Assembly (NCBI RefSeq): GCF_000284255.1
Contig: NC_017075.1
Location: 1,550,001-1,614,000 of the forward strand
Direction of reading: 5' to 3'
DNA length: 64,000 bases
Source: Rubrivivax gelatinosus IL144
GTDB taxonomy: Bacteria > Pseudomonadota > Gammaproteobacteria > Burkholderiales > Burkholderiaceae_C
The position numbers and the translations under genes were made by a program. Shown here in pieces: positions 26,173 through 37,725 of this stretch (within the stretch, counting starts at the first letter, position 1; the number at the start of each line of letters is the position of its first letter). The notes beneath the pieces are model-generated. The model saw nothing but the letters and a program-made list of their open reading frames with translations. It was not told the origin of the DNA and did no database searches.

Positions 26173-26840
26173 CAGGCTTCCTGGCGCCGGGCGCGGGCCC
26201 GCGCCAGCGCGGCTTCGATGACCGCGCGTTTGCGGTCGATCGCCGCCGGGTCGGTGAGCCGGGTCTGGTTCGGCAGGTCGGCGAGTTTGGCCGCGGCCTT
26301 GGCGGCCAGGCGGTCGTCGTTCTCGCGCTTGTCGCGGTCCAGCCGCGTGCGGCGGGCGGCGTAGCGGGTGCGTGCCTCGTCGGCCTGGGCGGCGCTCCAG
26401 GCGGCCCAGCCGCTGACGCCGGGCGTCGCGTCGACCATGGCGATGCAGTCGACCGGGCAGGCCGGAAGGCACAGCCCGCAGCCGGTGCACAGCGTGTCGA
26501 TCACGGTGTGCATGCGTTTGGGCGCGCCGACGATGCAGTCCACCGGGCAGGCCTTGATGCACAGCGTGCAGCCGATGCACCAGCTCTCGTCGACGACGGC
26601 CAGGCCGCGCGGGCCCTCGGCGCCGTGCGCCGGGTCCAGCGGGCGCGGTTCGACGCCCAGCAGCGCGGCCAGCCGCGCGACGCCTTCGGCGCCGCCGGGC
26701 GGGCAGCGGTCGAGGGTGGCGCTGCCGGCGGCCAGCGCTTCGGCATAGGCGCAGCAGTCGGCGTAGCCGCAGCGCGTGCACTGCGTCTGCGGCAGGGCGG
26801 CGTCGAGTCGGTCGGCGAGGGCGGCGAGGGCGGCGGTCAC
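26172..26840 (-). CDS. rsxB: Ion-translocating oxidoreductase subunit B-like ferredoxin (RnfB/RsxB)
   Basis: A 222-residue iron-sulfur protein. It has an N-terminal 4Fe-4S domain (CTRCGYADCCAYAEAL and a later C in DRCPPGG), then two ferredoxin-type motifs CIGCTLCIKACPVDC and CTGCGLCLPACPVDC. The hydrophobic membrane anchor of full-length RnfB is missing, and a charged helical tail follows the clusters. The start is GTG 26840. No other rsx/rnf genes accompany it, only nth, as in many Betaproteobacteria, so it may deliver electrons to Nth or to another partner rather than to a full Rnf pump. That role is inference. Confidence 0.88.
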   Translation of the reverse strand: MTAALAALADRLDAALPQTQCTRCGYADCCAYAEALAAGSATLDRCPPGGAEGVARLAALLGVEPRPLDPAHGAEGPRGLAVVDESWCIGCTLCIKACPVDCIVGAPKRMHTVIDTLCTGCGLCLPACPVDCIAMVDATPGVSGWAAWSAAQADEARTRYAARRTRLDRDKRENDDRLAAKAAAKLADLPNQTRLTDPAAIDRKRAVIEAALARARARRQEA

Positions 26841-26847
26841 CGCCGGA

Positions 26848-28113
26848 TTATCGGGCGGCCGCGCGCGGCGCCGGCTTGTCGAAGCGGGCGATGAAGCTGC
26901 GCAGCTCGGGGTAGACCTTCTCGCGCCAGCGCCGGCCCGAGAAGATGCCGTAGTGGCCCGCGCCTTCGACGTCGTAGTGGAACTGGCGCGTTCGCGGGAT
27001 GCCCGAGCACAGGTCGTGCGCGGCGCGCGTCTGGCCGGCGCCCGAGATGTCGTCGAGCTGGCCTTCGACGGTCAGCAGCGCCGTCGTCTTGATGTCCTGC
27101 GGCCGCACGAGCTGTCCGTGCACGTCCCAGGTGCCGTTGACCAGCGCGAAGTCCTGGAAGACGGTCTTGATCGTGTCCAGGTAGTACTCGGCCGGCATGT
27201 CGAGCACGGCGTTGTACTCGTCGTAGAACTTGCGGTGCGCCTCGGCGCTGTCCTCGTCGCCACGCACGAGATCGAGGAAGTAGTCGTAGTGGCTGCTGAC
27301 GTGGCGGTCGGGGTTCATCGCCACGAAGCCCGAGTGCTGCAGAAAGCCCGGATACACCGCGCGCCCGGCGCCCGGGTAGTTGCTCGGCACGCGGTAGATC
27401 ACGTTGGCCTCGAACCAGGCGTGGCTCTTGTTCATCGCCAGGTTGTTCACCGCCGTCGGGCTGCGGCGCGCGTCGATCGGGCCGCCCATCATCGTCATCG
27501 TGCGCGGCGTCGCTTCGCCGCCGCTGGCCAGCAGCGACACCGCGGCGAGCACCGGCACCGTCGGCTGGCACACCGAGATGACGTGCACGTTCGGGCCGAT
27601 CAGGCGGATGAAGTCCTGCACGTAGGCGACGTAGTCGGCGAGGTGGAACGGGCCCTCGTCCTCGGGCACCATGCGCGCGTCGGTCCAGTCGGTGATGTAG
27701 ACCTTGTGGTCGTGCAGCAGGCTGGTGACGGTGTCGCGCAGCAGCGTCGAGTGGTGGCCCGACAGCGGCGCGACGACGAGCACCGTCGGCTGCGTCTTCA
27801 TGCGCGCCAGCGCGTGCGGTTCGTCGCTGAAGCGCTTGAAGCGCAGCAGCCGGCAGAAGGGCTTGGCCAGCGCCACCTGCTCCTGCACCGCGACGGCGAC
27901 GCCGTCGACGGTGGCCGAGGTGATGCCGAACTCGGGCTTCTCGTATTCCTTGGCCAGCCGGTGCAGCAGGTCGAAGCCGGCGGACACGCGCTGCGCCATC
28001 GGCGTGTGCGCGAACGGCGACAGCGGGTGGTCGTAGAGCTTGGCGGTGGCGGCCGCGAACTCCGCGAACGGCGCCATCAGCGCGCGTTGCGTCTCGTACA
28101 GGTGGTACAGCAT
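26848..28113 (-). CDS. phaZ: Intracellular polyhydroxyalkanoate depolymerase
   Basis: A 421-residue protein of the intracellular PHB depolymerase family that mobilises granule polymer. It begins MLYHLYETQRALMAPF and has the alpha/beta hydrolase core with the unusual cysteine nucleophile C182 in SVCQPTVPVL, in place of serine, as in Cupriavidus PhaZ1. A later D (GQLDDISG) and H (GAGHYGIFSG) complete the triad. No signal peptide is seen, in keeping with an intracellular enzyme. It is followed after seven bases by rsxB. Confidence 0.95.
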   Translation of the reverse strand: MLYHLYETQRALMAPFAEFAAATAKLYDHPLSPFAHTPMAQRVSAGFDLLHRLAKEYEKPEFGITSATVDGVAVAVQEQVALAKPFCRLLRFKRFSDEPHALARMKTQPTVLVVAPLSGHHSTLLRDTVTSLLHDHKVYITDWTDARMVPEDEGPFHLADYVAYVQDFIRLIGPNVHVISVCQPTVPVLAAVSLLASGGEATPRTMTMMGGPIDARRSPTAVNNLAMNKSHAWFEANVIYRVPSNYPGAGRAVYPGFLQHSGFVAMNPDRHVSSHYDYFLDLVRGDEDSAEAHRKFYDEYNAVLDMPAEYYLDTIKTVFQDFALVNGTWDVHGQLVRPQDIKTTALLTVEGQLDDISGAGQTRAAHDLCSGIPRTRQFHYDVEGAGHYGIFSGRRWREKVYPELRSFIARFDKPAPRAAAR

Positions 28114-28138
28114 GCTCGTCTCCCGTCCTCGCCGGCCG

Positions 28139-28160
28139 CATTGTGCGGTGCAGCAATATT
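28139..28160. promoter_or_regulatory. Imperfect inverted repeat upstream of phaZ
   Basis: TTGTGCGGTGCAGCAA (28141-28156) contains TGC-GGT-GCA flanked by TTG and CAA, with one extra base on the right side. It lies about 28 bases upstream of the phaZ ATG. It could be an operator for a PHA regulator such as PhaR, but that is only a guess from position and symmetry. Confidence 0.3.
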
Positions 28161-28222
28161 AGTCGGTCAACGAGCATCCTGCCGCGCAAAGCGGCCGGTG
28201 AAAACGCGGAAAACGCTCGGGT

Positions 28223-28246
28223 TCCGGCCGGTTGTCACCGGCCGGA
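28223..28246 (-). terminator. Perfect 10-bp hairpin after the aminotransferase gene
   Basis: TCCGGCCGGT (28223-28232) pairs with ACCGGCCGGA (28237-28246) around the loop TGTC, six bases beyond the stop of the leftward aminotransferase gene. There is no immediate T run on the minus strand; TTTT appears eight bases further on. It may be a weak terminator or an mRNA 3'-end stabiliser. Confidence 0.45.
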
Positions 28247-28252
28247 GGGACT

Positions 28253-29455
28253 TCAGGCGACCTTGGCGATCGCCGCGGCGACGGCGTCGAGGTTCTTGCT
28301 GTTGAGCGCGGCGACGCAGATGCGGCCCGAATCGACGCCGTAGACGCCGAATTCGCTGCGCAGGCGCTGCATCTGCTCGGCCGACAGGCCCGAGTAGCTG
28401 AACATGCCCTTCTGGCGCGTGATGTAGGACAGGTCGCCCGGCACGCCGGCGGCGGCCAGCTTCTCGACCAGCGAGGCGCGCATCGCGCGGATGCGCAGCC
28501 GCATGCCGGCCAGCTCCTCTTCCCACTGCGCGCGCAGCGCCGGCGTCGTCAGCACGGTGGCCACGAGCTGGGCGCCGAAAGTCGGCGGGTTGGAGTAGTT
28601 GGTGCGGATGACGATCTTCAGCTGCGACAGCACGCGCGTGGTCTCGTCGCGGTCGGCGCAGACGACGCTGAGCGCGCCGACACGTTCGCCGTAGAGCGAG
28701 AAGCTCTTGGAGAACGAGGTCGAGACGAGGAACTGCAGGCCGCTGGCGACGAACTGGCCGATGACCGCGCCGTCCTCGGCGATGCCTTCGCCGAAGCCCT
28801 GGTAGGCCATGTCGAGGAAAGGCACGAGGCCGGCGGCCTGGCAGGCGGCGACGACTTCGGTCCACTGCGCCGGCGTCAGGTCGCAGCCGGTCGGGTTGTG
28901 GCAGCAGGCGTGCAGCACGACGATGGTGCCGGCCGGCGCGGCCTTCAGCGCGGCGAGCATGGCGTCGAAGCGGATGCCGCGCGTCGGCGCGTCGTAGTAC
29001 GGGTAGGTCGAGACCTCGAAGCCGGCGTTGGTGAACAGCGCGCGGTGGTTTTCCCAGCTCGGGTCGCTGATCAGCACGCGTGCGCCCGGGTTCAGCTTCT
29101 TCAGCAGGTCGGCGCCGACCTTCAGCCCGCCGGTGCCGCCCAGCGCCTGCACGGTGGCCACACGGCCGGCCCGCAGCACCTCGCTGCCGGCGCCGAAGAC
29201 GAGGCCCTGAACCGCCTTGTCGTAGGCGGCGATGCCGTCGATCGGCAGGTAGCCCTTGGGCTTGCTCGCTTCCAGCAGCTGCTTCTCGGCGGCGGCGACG
29301 CAGTCCAGCACCGGCAGCTTGCCGTTGTCGTCGAAGTAGACGCCGACACCCAGGTTCACCTTGGCCGGGTTCGGGTCGGCGGCGAACTGTTCGTTGAGAC
29401 CGAGGATCGGGTCGCGCGGAGCCATCTGGACGGCGGCGAACACGGAGGCGGACAT
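28253..29455 (-). CDS. tyrB: Aromatic amino acid aminotransferase (class I, TyrB/AspC type)
   Basis: A 400-residue PLP enzyme of the AspC/TyrB subgroup. The PLP lysine is in [16 protein letters not shown], with [18 protein letters not shown] and [10 protein letters not shown] before it, which hold the phosphate- and ring-binding residues. It transfers amino groups between aspartate or aromatic amino acids and 2-oxoglutarate. Assigning tyrosine/phenylalanine over aspartate follows its overall similarity to TyrB, and is not certain. It diverges from uvrB, with 114 bases between starts and no visible SOS box. Confidence 0.9.
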   Translation of the reverse strand: MSASVFAAVQMAPRDPILGLNEQFAADPNPAKVNLGVGVYFDDNGKLPVLDCVAAAEKQLLEASKPKGYLPIDGIAAYDKAVQGLVFGAGSEVLRAGRVATVQALGGTGGLKVGADLLKKLNPGARVLISDPSWENHRALFTNAGFEVSTYPYYDAPTRGIRFDAMLAALKAAPAGTIVVLHACCHNPTGCDLTPAQWTEVVAACQAAGLVPFLDMAYQGFGEGIAEDGAVIGQFVASGLQFLVSTSFSKSFSLYGERVGALSVVCADRDETTRVLSQLKIVIRTNYSNPPTFGAQLVATVLTTPALRAQWEEELAGMRLRIRAMRASLVEKLAAAGVPGDLSYITRQKGMFSYSGLSAEQMQRLRSEFGVYGVDSGRICVAALNSKNLDAVAAAIAKVA

Positions 29456-29569
29456 GGCGGTTTCCTGAGGAGTGGCGGGGGAGGAAAGCGGATCCGGCAG
29501 GGAGCCCGCGGCTGCGTTACCCTCTGCGGTTGCCCTCGAATTCTAGATGTCCGCCACCAGGTTTCCCCG

Positions 29570-31677
<2,108 letters not shown>

Positions 31678-31681
<4 letters not shown>

Positions 31682-32169
31682 ACGCGTCGCCGAGCAGCAT
31701 CTTGTTGATCTGCATGGGAAACATATGCCGCTCGCCGAGCGCCGAAGGCGTGCTGCGCGCCAAGCTCGAGGCTGCCGGACTGGGGCGGCAGGTGCGGGTC
31801 GACTCCGCCGGAACGCTCGGATATCACGCCGGTGAGGCGCCGGACCCACGCGCTGTTCGCCACGCGGCCGCGCGGGGTTACGATCTCACCCGGCTGCGGG
31901 CCCGGAAGGTCGAGCGCGAGGACTTCTCGCGATTCGACTGGATCCTCGGGATGGACGAGGACAACCTGGCCCGGCTGAGGCAGATCGCGCCCGACGACGC
32001 CCGCGCCGACCTCGGGTTGCTCATGGATCACGCCCTGCGCCATGCAGGCGTGCGCGAGGTGCCCGACCCCTATTACGGGTCGGCGGCAGGGTTCGAACGT
32101 GTGCTCGACCTGATCGAGGACGCGTGTGACGGGATCGTGGCCCGCCTGCTGCGCGCGCAGTCGACGTGA
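31678..32169 (+). CDS. Low-molecular-weight protein-tyrosine phosphatase
   Basis: A 163-residue LMW-PTP. The catalytic P-loop CMGNICRS starts at C12 with R18 (CX5R), and the general-acid motif DPYYG is near the C-terminus, followed by the typical [15 protein letters not shown] helix. Such enzymes dephosphorylate tyrosine residues on kinases and sugar-transferring proteins. The nearest neighbours are uvrB (overlapping start) and iscR, with no capsule genes in the window, so a dedicated exopolysaccharide role is not indicated. In Betaproteobacteria this gene often precedes iscR. Confidence 0.94.
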
Positions 32170-32183
32170 CGGCGCCGCAAAGC

Positions 32184-32213
32184 TTGACCAAATTGGTTGG
32201 TCTCAGCTATACT
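32184..32213 (+). promoter_or_regulatory. Sigma70 promoter of the isc operon
   Basis: TTGACC (32184-32189) and TATACT (32208-32213) are separated by 18 bases. Transcription would begin near 32220, giving a leader of about 64 bases before the iscR ATG. Between the boxes lies ACCAAATTGGT (32187-32197), an 11-base palindrome. Confidence 0.85.
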
Positions 32214-32232
32214 TGAGCAATCTAGTCGGGAT
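32209..32232 (+). promoter_or_regulatory. Type 1 IscR binding site overlapping the isc promoter
   Basis: The 24-base element starts ATACTTGAGC and ends TAGTCGGGAT. It matches the type 1 site bound by [2Fe-2S]-IscR (consensus about ATA-YYGACT-n4-TAGTCGGGTAT), with one mismatched half-site base. It covers the -10 box and start point, consistent with self-repression of the operon when iron-sulfur clusters are plentiful. Confidence 0.75.
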
Positions 32233-32283
32233 CGCTCTACGGGGAAACCCGCGGTCGCCGACGCCTTCCGTAAGGAGACATCC

Positions 32284-32817
32284 ATGAGACTGACCACCAA
32301 AGGCCGCTTCGCCGTCACCGCGATGATCGACCTCGCGCTGCGCTCGCACAGCGGCCCGGTGGCGCTGGCAGCCATCAGCCAGCGGCAGCAGATTTCGCTG
32401 TCCTACCTGGAGCAGCTGTTCGGCAAGCTGCGCCGCCACGAACTCGTGGAGAGCACGCGCGGCCCGGGCGGCGGCTACTCGCTGGGCCGTCCGGCCGACG
32501 AGATCACCGTCGCCGACATCATCGTCGCCGTCGACGAGCCGATCGACGCCACCGGCTGCGGCGGCAAGGAAAACTGCCACGGCGAAGACGGCGGCCGCTG
32601 CATGACGCACGACCTCTGGGCGAGCCTGAACAACAAGATGATCGAGTACCTCGACTCGATCTCGCTGAAGAAGCTCGTCGACGAGCAGATCGCCAAGGGC
32701 GTCTCGGTCGAGGAAGCGCCGATCAAGCGCGCGATCTCCTCGCAGCCGGTCGTCAAGCCGATCAAGGTCACCGCGCCGAACTCGGTCTTCGCGTTCGGCA
32801 GTTCCTTCACCAAGTAA
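32284..32817 (+). CDS. iscR: Rrf2 family iron-sulfur regulator IscR
   Basis: IscR represses the isc operon in its cluster-bound form. The 177-residue protein has the winged-helix domain ([19 protein letters not shown], then [19 protein letters not shown]), and cluster ligands C92, C98 and C106 followed by H109. The spacing between the second and third cysteines is seven residues rather than the five of E. coli. ATG 32284 has GGAG upstream (AAGGAGACATCC). A tail of about 30 residues past the core is usual for Betaproteobacteria. It leads iscS by six bases. Confidence 0.96.
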   Translation: MRLTTKGRFAVTAMIDLALRSHSGPVALAAISQRQQISLSYLEQLFGKLRRHELVESTRGPGGGYSLGRPADEITVADIIVAVDEPIDATGCGGKENCHGEDGGRCMTHDLWASLNNKMIEYLDSISLKKLVDEQIAKGVSVEEAPIKRAISSQPVVKPIKVTAPNSVFAFGSSFTK

Positions 32818-32822
32818 GCGAC

Positions 32823-34037
32823 ATGACTCCGCATTTCCCGATCTACATGGATTACGGCGCGACGACGCCGGTGGACCCGCGCGTCGTCGACGTGATGATC
32901 CCGTGGCTGCGCGAACACTTCGGCAACCCGGCGTCTCGCAGTCACGCCTGGGGCTGGGAAGCGGAAGAGGCGGTGGAGAAGGCGCGTGCCCAGGTCGCTT
33001 CGCTGATCAAGGCCGACCCGCGCGAGATCGTCTGGACCTCGGGTGCCACCGAGAGCAACAACCTCGCGATCAAGGGCGCGGCGCACTTCTACGCCTCGCG
33101 CGGCAAGCACCTGATCACCGTGAAGACCGAGCACAAGGCGGTGCTCGACACGATGCGCGAGCTGGAGCGCCAGGGCTTCGAGGTGACCTATCTCGACGTG
33201 CGCGAGGACGGCCTGCTCGACCTGGAGCGCTTCAAGGCGGCGCTGCGTCCGGACACGATCCTCGTGTCGGTCATGTTCGTGAACAACGAGATCGGCGTGA
33301 TCCAGGACATCCCGGAGATCGGCCGCATCTGCCGCGAGCGCGGGATCATCTTCCACGTCGATGCCGCGCAGGCCACCGGCAAGGTCGCCATCGACATGGG
33401 CACGCTGCCGGTCGACCTGATGAGCCTGGCCTCGCACAAGACCTACGGTCCCAAGGGCATCGGCGCGCTGTACGTGCGCCGCAAGCCGCGCGTGCGCCTG
33501 GAAGCCCAGATGCACGGCGGCGGCCACGAGCGCGGCATGCGCTCGGGCACGCTGCCGACGCACCAGATCGTCGGCATGGGCGAGGCCTTCGCGATCGCCG
33601 AGGCCGAGATGGGCACCGAGAGCGAGCGCATCCGCATGCTGCAGAAGCGGCTGCTGGACGGCATCGCCGACATCGAGCAGGTCTTCATCAACGGCGACCT
33701 CGAGCGCCGCGTGCCGCACAACGTCAACGCCAGCTTCAACTTCGTCGAGGGCGAGTCGCTGATCATGGGCATCAAGGGCATCGCCGTGTCCTCGGGCTCG
33801 GCCTGCACCTCGGCGAGCCTGGAGCCCAGCTACGTGCTGCGCGCGCTCGGCCGCAGCGACGAGCTGGCGCACTCCAGCCTGCGCATGACGATCGGCCGCT
33901 TCACGACCGAAGCGGAGATCGACTACGCGGTCTCGACGCTGAAGGACCGCGTGGCCAAGCTGCGCGAGCTGTCGCCCCTCTGGGACATGTACAAGGACGG
34001 CGTCGACCTGAGCACGATCCAGTGGTCTGCGCACTGA
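32823..34037 (+). CDS. iscS: Cysteine desulfurase IscS
   Basis: IscS removes sulfur from cysteine to supply iron-sulfur clusters and thiolated tRNA. The 404-residue protein has the PLP-lysine segment [16 protein letters not shown] and the mobile loop [14 protein letters not shown] with the persulfide cysteine C328. It lies between iscR and iscU, in the canonical order. The sequence starts [21 protein letters not shown], typical of the beta-proteobacterial orthologue. Confidence 0.98.
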   Translation: MTPHFPIYMDYGATTPVDPRVVDVMIPWLREHFGNPASRSHAWGWEAEEAVEKARAQVASLIKADPREIVWTSGATESNNLAIKGAAHFYASRGKHLITVKTEHKAVLDTMRELERQGFEVTYLDVREDGLLDLERFKAALRPDTILVSVMFVNNEIGVIQDIPEIGRICRERGIIFHVDAAQATGKVAIDMGTLPVDLMSLASHKTYGPKGIGALYVRRKPRVRLEAQMHGGGHERGMRSGTLPTHQIVGMGEAFAIAEAEMGTESERIRMLQKRLLDGIADIEQVFINGDLERRVPHNVNASFNFVEGESLIMGIKGIAVSSGSACTSASLEPSYVLRALGRSDELAHSSLRMTIGRFTTEAEIDYAVSTLKDRVAKLRELSPLWDMYKDGVDLSTIQWSAH

Positions 34038-34060
34038 ACGGATAGAACAGGAGAACTGAC

Positions 34061-34465
34061 ATGGCCTACAGCGACAAAGTCGTCGACCACTACGAGAACC
34101 CGCGCAACGTCGGGGCCTTCGAGAAGGGCGACGAGACGGTGGGGACCGGCATGGTCGGCGCCCCGGCCTGCGGCGACGTGATGAAGCTGCAGATCAAGGT
34201 CGACCCGAGCACCGGGCTGATCGAGGACGCGCGCTTCAAGACCTACGGCTGCGGCTCGGCGATCGCGTCGAGTTCGCTCGTCACCGAGTGGGTCAAAGGC
34301 AAGACGCTGGACCAGGCTCTGACGATCAAGAACACCGACATCGCCGAGGAACTGGCGCTGCCGCCGGTGAAGATCCACTGCTCGATCCTCGCCGAGGACG
34401 CGATCAAGGCCGCGGTGCAGGACTACAAGGCCAAGCACGGCGAGGCCGTGGCGACGCAGCACTAA
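34061..34465 (+). CDS. iscU: Iron-sulfur cluster scaffold IscU
   Basis: IscU is the scaffold on which [2Fe-2S] clusters are built. The 134-residue sequence [20 protein letters not shown] carries the three cluster cysteines in [18 protein letters not shown] and KIHCSILAE. The LPPVK motif that binds HscA is present immediately before the third cysteine. It is separated from iscS by 23 bases and from iscA by seven. Confidence 0.98.
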   Translation: MAYSDKVVDHYENPRNVGAFEKGDETVGTGMVGAPACGDVMKLQIKVDPSTGLIEDARFKTYGCGSAIASSSLVTEWVKGKTLDQALTIKNTDIAEELALPPVKIHCSILAEDAIKAAVQDYKAKHGEAVATQH

Positions 34466-34472
34466 AGGGATC

Positions 34473-34796
34473 ATGTCGATCACTCTGACCGAAGCGGCGG
34501 CCCGCCACGTCACGCGCTATCTCGGCCGCCGGGGCAAGGGCGTCGGCGTGCGCCTGGGCGTCAAGACGACCGGCTGCTCGGGCCTGGCCTACAAGCTGGA
34601 GTACGCCGACGAAGTGGGCACCGAGGACATCGTCTTCGAGGATCACGGCGTCAAGGTGCTCGTCGACCCGAAGAGCCTGCCCTATCTGGACGGCACGCAG
34701 CTGGACTTCGTGCGCGAAGGCCTCAACGAAGGCTTCAAGTTCCACAACCCTCGCGAACGCGACCGTTGCGGCTGCGGCGAGTCCTTCCGCGTCTGA
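34473..34796 (+). CDS. iscA: Iron-sulfur cluster assembly protein IscA
   Basis: A 107-residue A-type carrier. The three conserved cysteines lie in [14 protein letters not shown] and the C-terminal RCGCGESF, the usual C-x(about 63)-C-x-C pattern. It follows iscU and passes clusters to client proteins. The next gene is not hscB, as expected, but a GNAT acetyltransferase gene, after 64 bases. Confidence 0.97.
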   Translation: MSITLTEAAARHVTRYLGRRGKGVGVRLGVKTTGCSGLAYKLEYADEVGTEDIVFEDHGVKVLVDPKSLPYLDGTQLDFVREGLNEGFKFHNPRERDRCGCGESFRV

Positions 34797-34860
34797 CCGA
34801 CAATATCGGGTTGCCCCGAGTCCGGCGCGGCCCTCGTGGCCGCGCTTTGCCTTGCACGCG

Positions 34861-35334
34861 ATGCTGACCATCCGCCCCGAACGCCCCGACCAGCCCGAGG
34901 TCGCCGCGCTGCTCGAGCAGCTCGACGCCTATCTCGCGGCGCTGTACCCGCCGGAGGCCAACCACATCCTCGACGTGCAGGCGCTGCTGGCGCCGGACGT
35001 TTACTTCCAGGTCGCGCGCCGCGCCGGCCGGCTGGTGGGCATCGGCGCGTTCCGCCGCATGCCCGGCGAGACGGCTACCGCGGGCGAGCCCTACGGCGAG
35101 ATCAAGCGCATGTTCGTGCCGCCGGCCGAACGTGGCCAGCGCATTGCCGAGAAGCTGCTGAACTCGCTGGAAGACCGGCTGCGCACCGAGAGCTATCGCT
35201 GGGCGCTGCTGGAGACCGGCGTCGACCAGCACGAGGCGATCCGCCTGTACGAGCGCTGCGGCTACGGTCGCCGCGGCGCGTTCGCCGGCTATCCCGACAA
35301 TGGCCTCTCGGCCTTCTACGCCAAGGCACTATGA
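34861..35334 (+). CDS. GNAT family N-acetyltransferase within the isc operon
   Basis: A 157-residue single-domain acetyltransferase. The core strands and acetyl-CoA loop appear as VGIGAFRRM, GEIKRMFVPPAERGQRIAEKLL (with the R/Q-x-x-G-x-(G/A) type pyrophosphate loop PAERGQRIAEK) and RLYERCGYGRRGAF. ATG 34861 is preferred to the TTG three codons upstream. It is inserted between iscA and hscB and its stop overlaps the hscB ATG by four bases, so it is translated together with the Hsc chaperones. The target is unknown; sequence does not show whether it acts on a protein, an antibiotic or a metabolite. Confidence 0.86.
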   Translation: MLTIRPERPDQPEVAALLEQLDAYLAALYPPEANHILDVQALLAPDVYFQVARRAGRLVGIGAFRRMPGETATAGEPYGEIKRMFVPPAERGQRIAEKLLNSLEDRLRTESYRWALLETGVDQHEAIRLYERCGYGRRGAFAGYPDNGLSAFYAKAL

Positions 35335-35855
35335 AGCTCGACGACGACGACTTCACGCTGCTGGGCCTGCCGCGCCGGCACGCGGTCGACCGCGCCGCGC
35401 TCGACGCCGCCTGGCGCCGGCTGCAGGGCGAGGTTCACCCCGACCGCTTCGCCGCCCAGGGCGCCGCCGCGCAGCGCGTGGCGATGCAGTGGGCGGTGCG
35501 CGTCAACGAGGCCTACCAGCGCCTGAAGGACCCACTCGCACGCGCCGCCTACCTCTGCGAGCTGCGCGGCGCCGCGGTCGACGCCGAGCGCAACACCGCG
35601 ATGCCGACCTCGTTCCTGATGCAGCAGATGCAGTGGCGCGAGGCGCTGGAAGAGGCCGCCGACCTGGCCGCCGTCGAGGCGCTGGATGCCGAGGTCGCCG
35701 CCGCCGAACGTGCGCTGCTGGCCGACGTCGAACGCCGCCTCGACACCGAGGACGACGCCGCCGCGGCTGCCGCCGACGTGCGTGCGCTGATGTTCGTGAA
35801 CCGTTTTCGCCAGGACATCGAGCGCCGTCTCGATGCCCTGGACCCGACCCGCTGA
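35331..35855 (+). CDS. hscB: Co-chaperone HscB
   Basis: HscB is the J-domain partner of HscA that brings IscU to the chaperone. The 174-residue protein has the J-domain (residues 6-75) with H36-P37-D38 in VHPDRF and the C-terminal helical IscU-binding domain starting near [15 protein letters not shown]. It starts [14 protein letters not shown]. The ATG overlaps the acetyltransferase stop. The spacer to hscA is seven bases. Confidence 0.95.
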   Translation: MKLDDDDFTLLGLPRRHAVDRAALDAAWRRLQGEVHPDRFAAQGAAAQRVAMQWAVRVNEAYQRLKDPLARAAYLCELRGAAVDAERNTAMPTSFLMQQMQWREALEEAADLAAVEALDAEVAAAERALLADVERRLDTEDDAAAAAADVRALMFVNRFRQDIERRLDALDPTR

Positions 35856-35862
35856 AGAGCCG

Positions 35863-37722
35863 ATGGCGCTGCTGCAGATCTCCGAACCGGGCGAGACGCC
35901 CGACCCGCACCAGCGGCGAATCGCCGTCGGCATCGACCTGGGCACGACGCATTCGCTCGTCGCCTCGCTGCGCCACGGCGTCGCCGAGTGCCTGCCCGAC
36001 GAGCAGGGCCGCGTGCTGCTGCCCTCGGCGGTGCGTTATCTGGAAAACGGTGGCCGCCGCATCGGCTGGGACGCGCTGGCCGCGGCCGCCGAGGACCCGG
36101 AGAACACCGTCGTCTCGGCCAAGCGTCTGATGGGCCGGCGCCTGGCCGACCTGCAAGGCACGGCGGGCAAGCTGCCGTACCGTTTCGTCGACACGCCGGG
36201 CATGGTGGCTATCGCCACGCGCGACGGCGAGAAGACGCCGGTCGAGGTCTCGGCCGAGATCCTTGCCGCGTTGCGCCAGCGTGCCGAGGACTCCTTCGAC
36301 GACGAGATCTTCGGCGCCGTCATCACCGTGCCGGCCTATTTCGACGATGCCCAGCGCCAGGCCACCAAGGCCGCGGCGCAGCTCGCCGGGCTGAACGTGC
36401 TGCGTCTGATCAGCGAGCCGACGGCGGCCGCGGTCGCCTACGGGCTGGACCAGGGCAGCGAAGGCCTGTACGCCGTCTACGACCTGGGCGGCGGCACTTT
36501 CGACCTGTCGCTGCTGCGCCTGAACCGCGGCGTCTTCGAGGTCGTCGCCACCGGCGGCGACGCGGCGCTGGGCGGCGACGACGTCGACCATGCGCTGGCC
36601 GACTGGGCGCTGGCGCAGGCCGGCGTCACGGCCGTCTCGCCGCAGGACAAGCGCAGCGCGCTGGTCGCCGCGCGTGCCGCCAAGGAGGCGCTGAGCGCTG
36701 CCGAATCGGCCACCTGGCGCGCCGCGATCGGTGGTGCCGAACACGCCGTCGAGCTGAGCCGCACGCAGCTGGAAACGCTGGCCCGCCCGCTGGTCGAGCG
36801 CACGCTGGCCCTGGTGCGCAAGGTGCTGCGCGACGCCCGCGTCACGCGCGAGGACGTGCAGGGCGTCGTGATGGTGGGCGGCGCGACGCGCATGCCGCTG
36901 GTGCGCACCGCGGTCGGCGAACTCTTCGGCCGCGAGGTGCTGACCAACCTGAACCCCGACGAGGTCGTCGCGCTGGGCGCGGCGATCCAGGCCAACGCGC
37001 TGGCCGGCAACGCCGGCGATGGCGAACTGCTGCTGCTCGACGTGATCGCGCTGTCGCTGGGGCTGGAGACGATGGGCGGCCTGGTCGAACGCATCGTCGA
37101 GCGCAACACGACGATCCCGGTGGCCAAGGCGCAGGACTTCACGACCTTCAAGGACGGCCAGACGGCGATGGCGATCCACGTCGTCCAGGGCGAGCGCGAC
37201 CTCGTCTCCGAGTGCCGCTCGCTGGCGCGCTTCGAGCTGCGCGGCATCCCGCCGATGGCCGCCGGTGCGGCGCGCATCCGCGTCACCTTCCAGGTCGACG
37301 CCGACGGCCTGCTCAGCGTCTCGGCGCGCGAGCAGGGCTCGGGCGTCGAGGCCAGCGTCGTCGTCAAGCCCAGCTACGGGCTGGACGACGGCCAGATCGC
37401 GCGCATGCTGCAGGACGGCTTCACGCACGCCGCCGATGACATGGCCGCTAGAGCCCTGCGCGAGGCGCGGGTCGAGGCCGAGCGCATGGTGCTGGCCACG
37501 CGCGCCGCGCTGGACGCCGACGGCGCGCTGCTGTCGCCCGAGGAGCGCGCCGAGATCGACGCGCTGATCGCCTCGACGCTGGCCATCGCCGCCAGCGGCG
37601 AGGCTGCGGCGATCGAAGCCGCCGTCAAGGCGCTGGCCGACGGCACCGAGGCCTTCGCCGCCGCGCGCATGAACCAAGGCATCCGGCAGGCGCTGTCCGG
37701 CCGCCGTGTCGAGGACGTCTGA
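35863..37722 (+). CDS. hscA: Fe-S protein assembly chaperone HscA
   Basis: HscA is the specialised Hsp70 that binds the LPPVK motif of IscU and drives cluster transfer. The 619-residue protein has the ATPase signatures [27 protein letters not shown] and [14 protein letters not shown], then the substrate-binding domain (beta sheet and helical lid), in which the DnaK C-terminal tail is shortened. ATG 35863 is used in place of an upstream in-frame ATG at 35833 that overlaps hscB. Confidence 0.97.
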   Translation: MALLQISEPGETPDPHQRRIAVGIDLGTTHSLVASLRHGVAECLPDEQGRVLLPSAVRYLENGGRRIGWDALAAAAEDPENTVVSAKRLMGRRLADLQGTAGKLPYRFVDTPGMVAIATRDGEKTPVEVSAEILAALRQRAEDSFDDEIFGAVITVPAYFDDAQRQATKAAAQLAGLNVLRLISEPTAAAVAYGLDQGSEGLYAVYDLGGGTFDLSLLRLNRGVFEVVATGGDAALGGDDVDHALADWALAQAGVTAVSPQDKRSALVAARAAKEALSAAESATWRAAIGGAEHAVELSRTQLETLARPLVERTLALVRKVLRDARVTREDVQGVVMVGGATRMPLVRTAVGELFGREVLTNLNPDEVVALGAAIQANALAGNAGDGELLLLDVIALSLGLETMGGLVERIVERNTTIPVAKAQDFTTFKDGQTAMAIHVVQGERDLVSECRSLARFELRGIPPMAAGAARIRVTFQVDADGLLSVSAREQGSGVEASVVVKPSYGLDDGQIARMLQDGFTHAADDMAARALREARVEAERMVLATRAALDADGALLSPEERAEIDALIASTLAIAASGEAAAIEAAVKALADGTEAFAAARMNQGIRQALSGRRVEDV

Positions 37723-37725
37723 ACC

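Noticed and set aside
28223..28246. 10-bp perfect hairpin considered as a strong terminator for tyrB
   Set aside because: No T run directly after the stem on the minus strand, so listed only as a weak terminator candidate.
29456..29569. Possible SOS (LexA) box between tyrB and uvrB
   Set aside because: No CTGT-N8-ACAG element is present.
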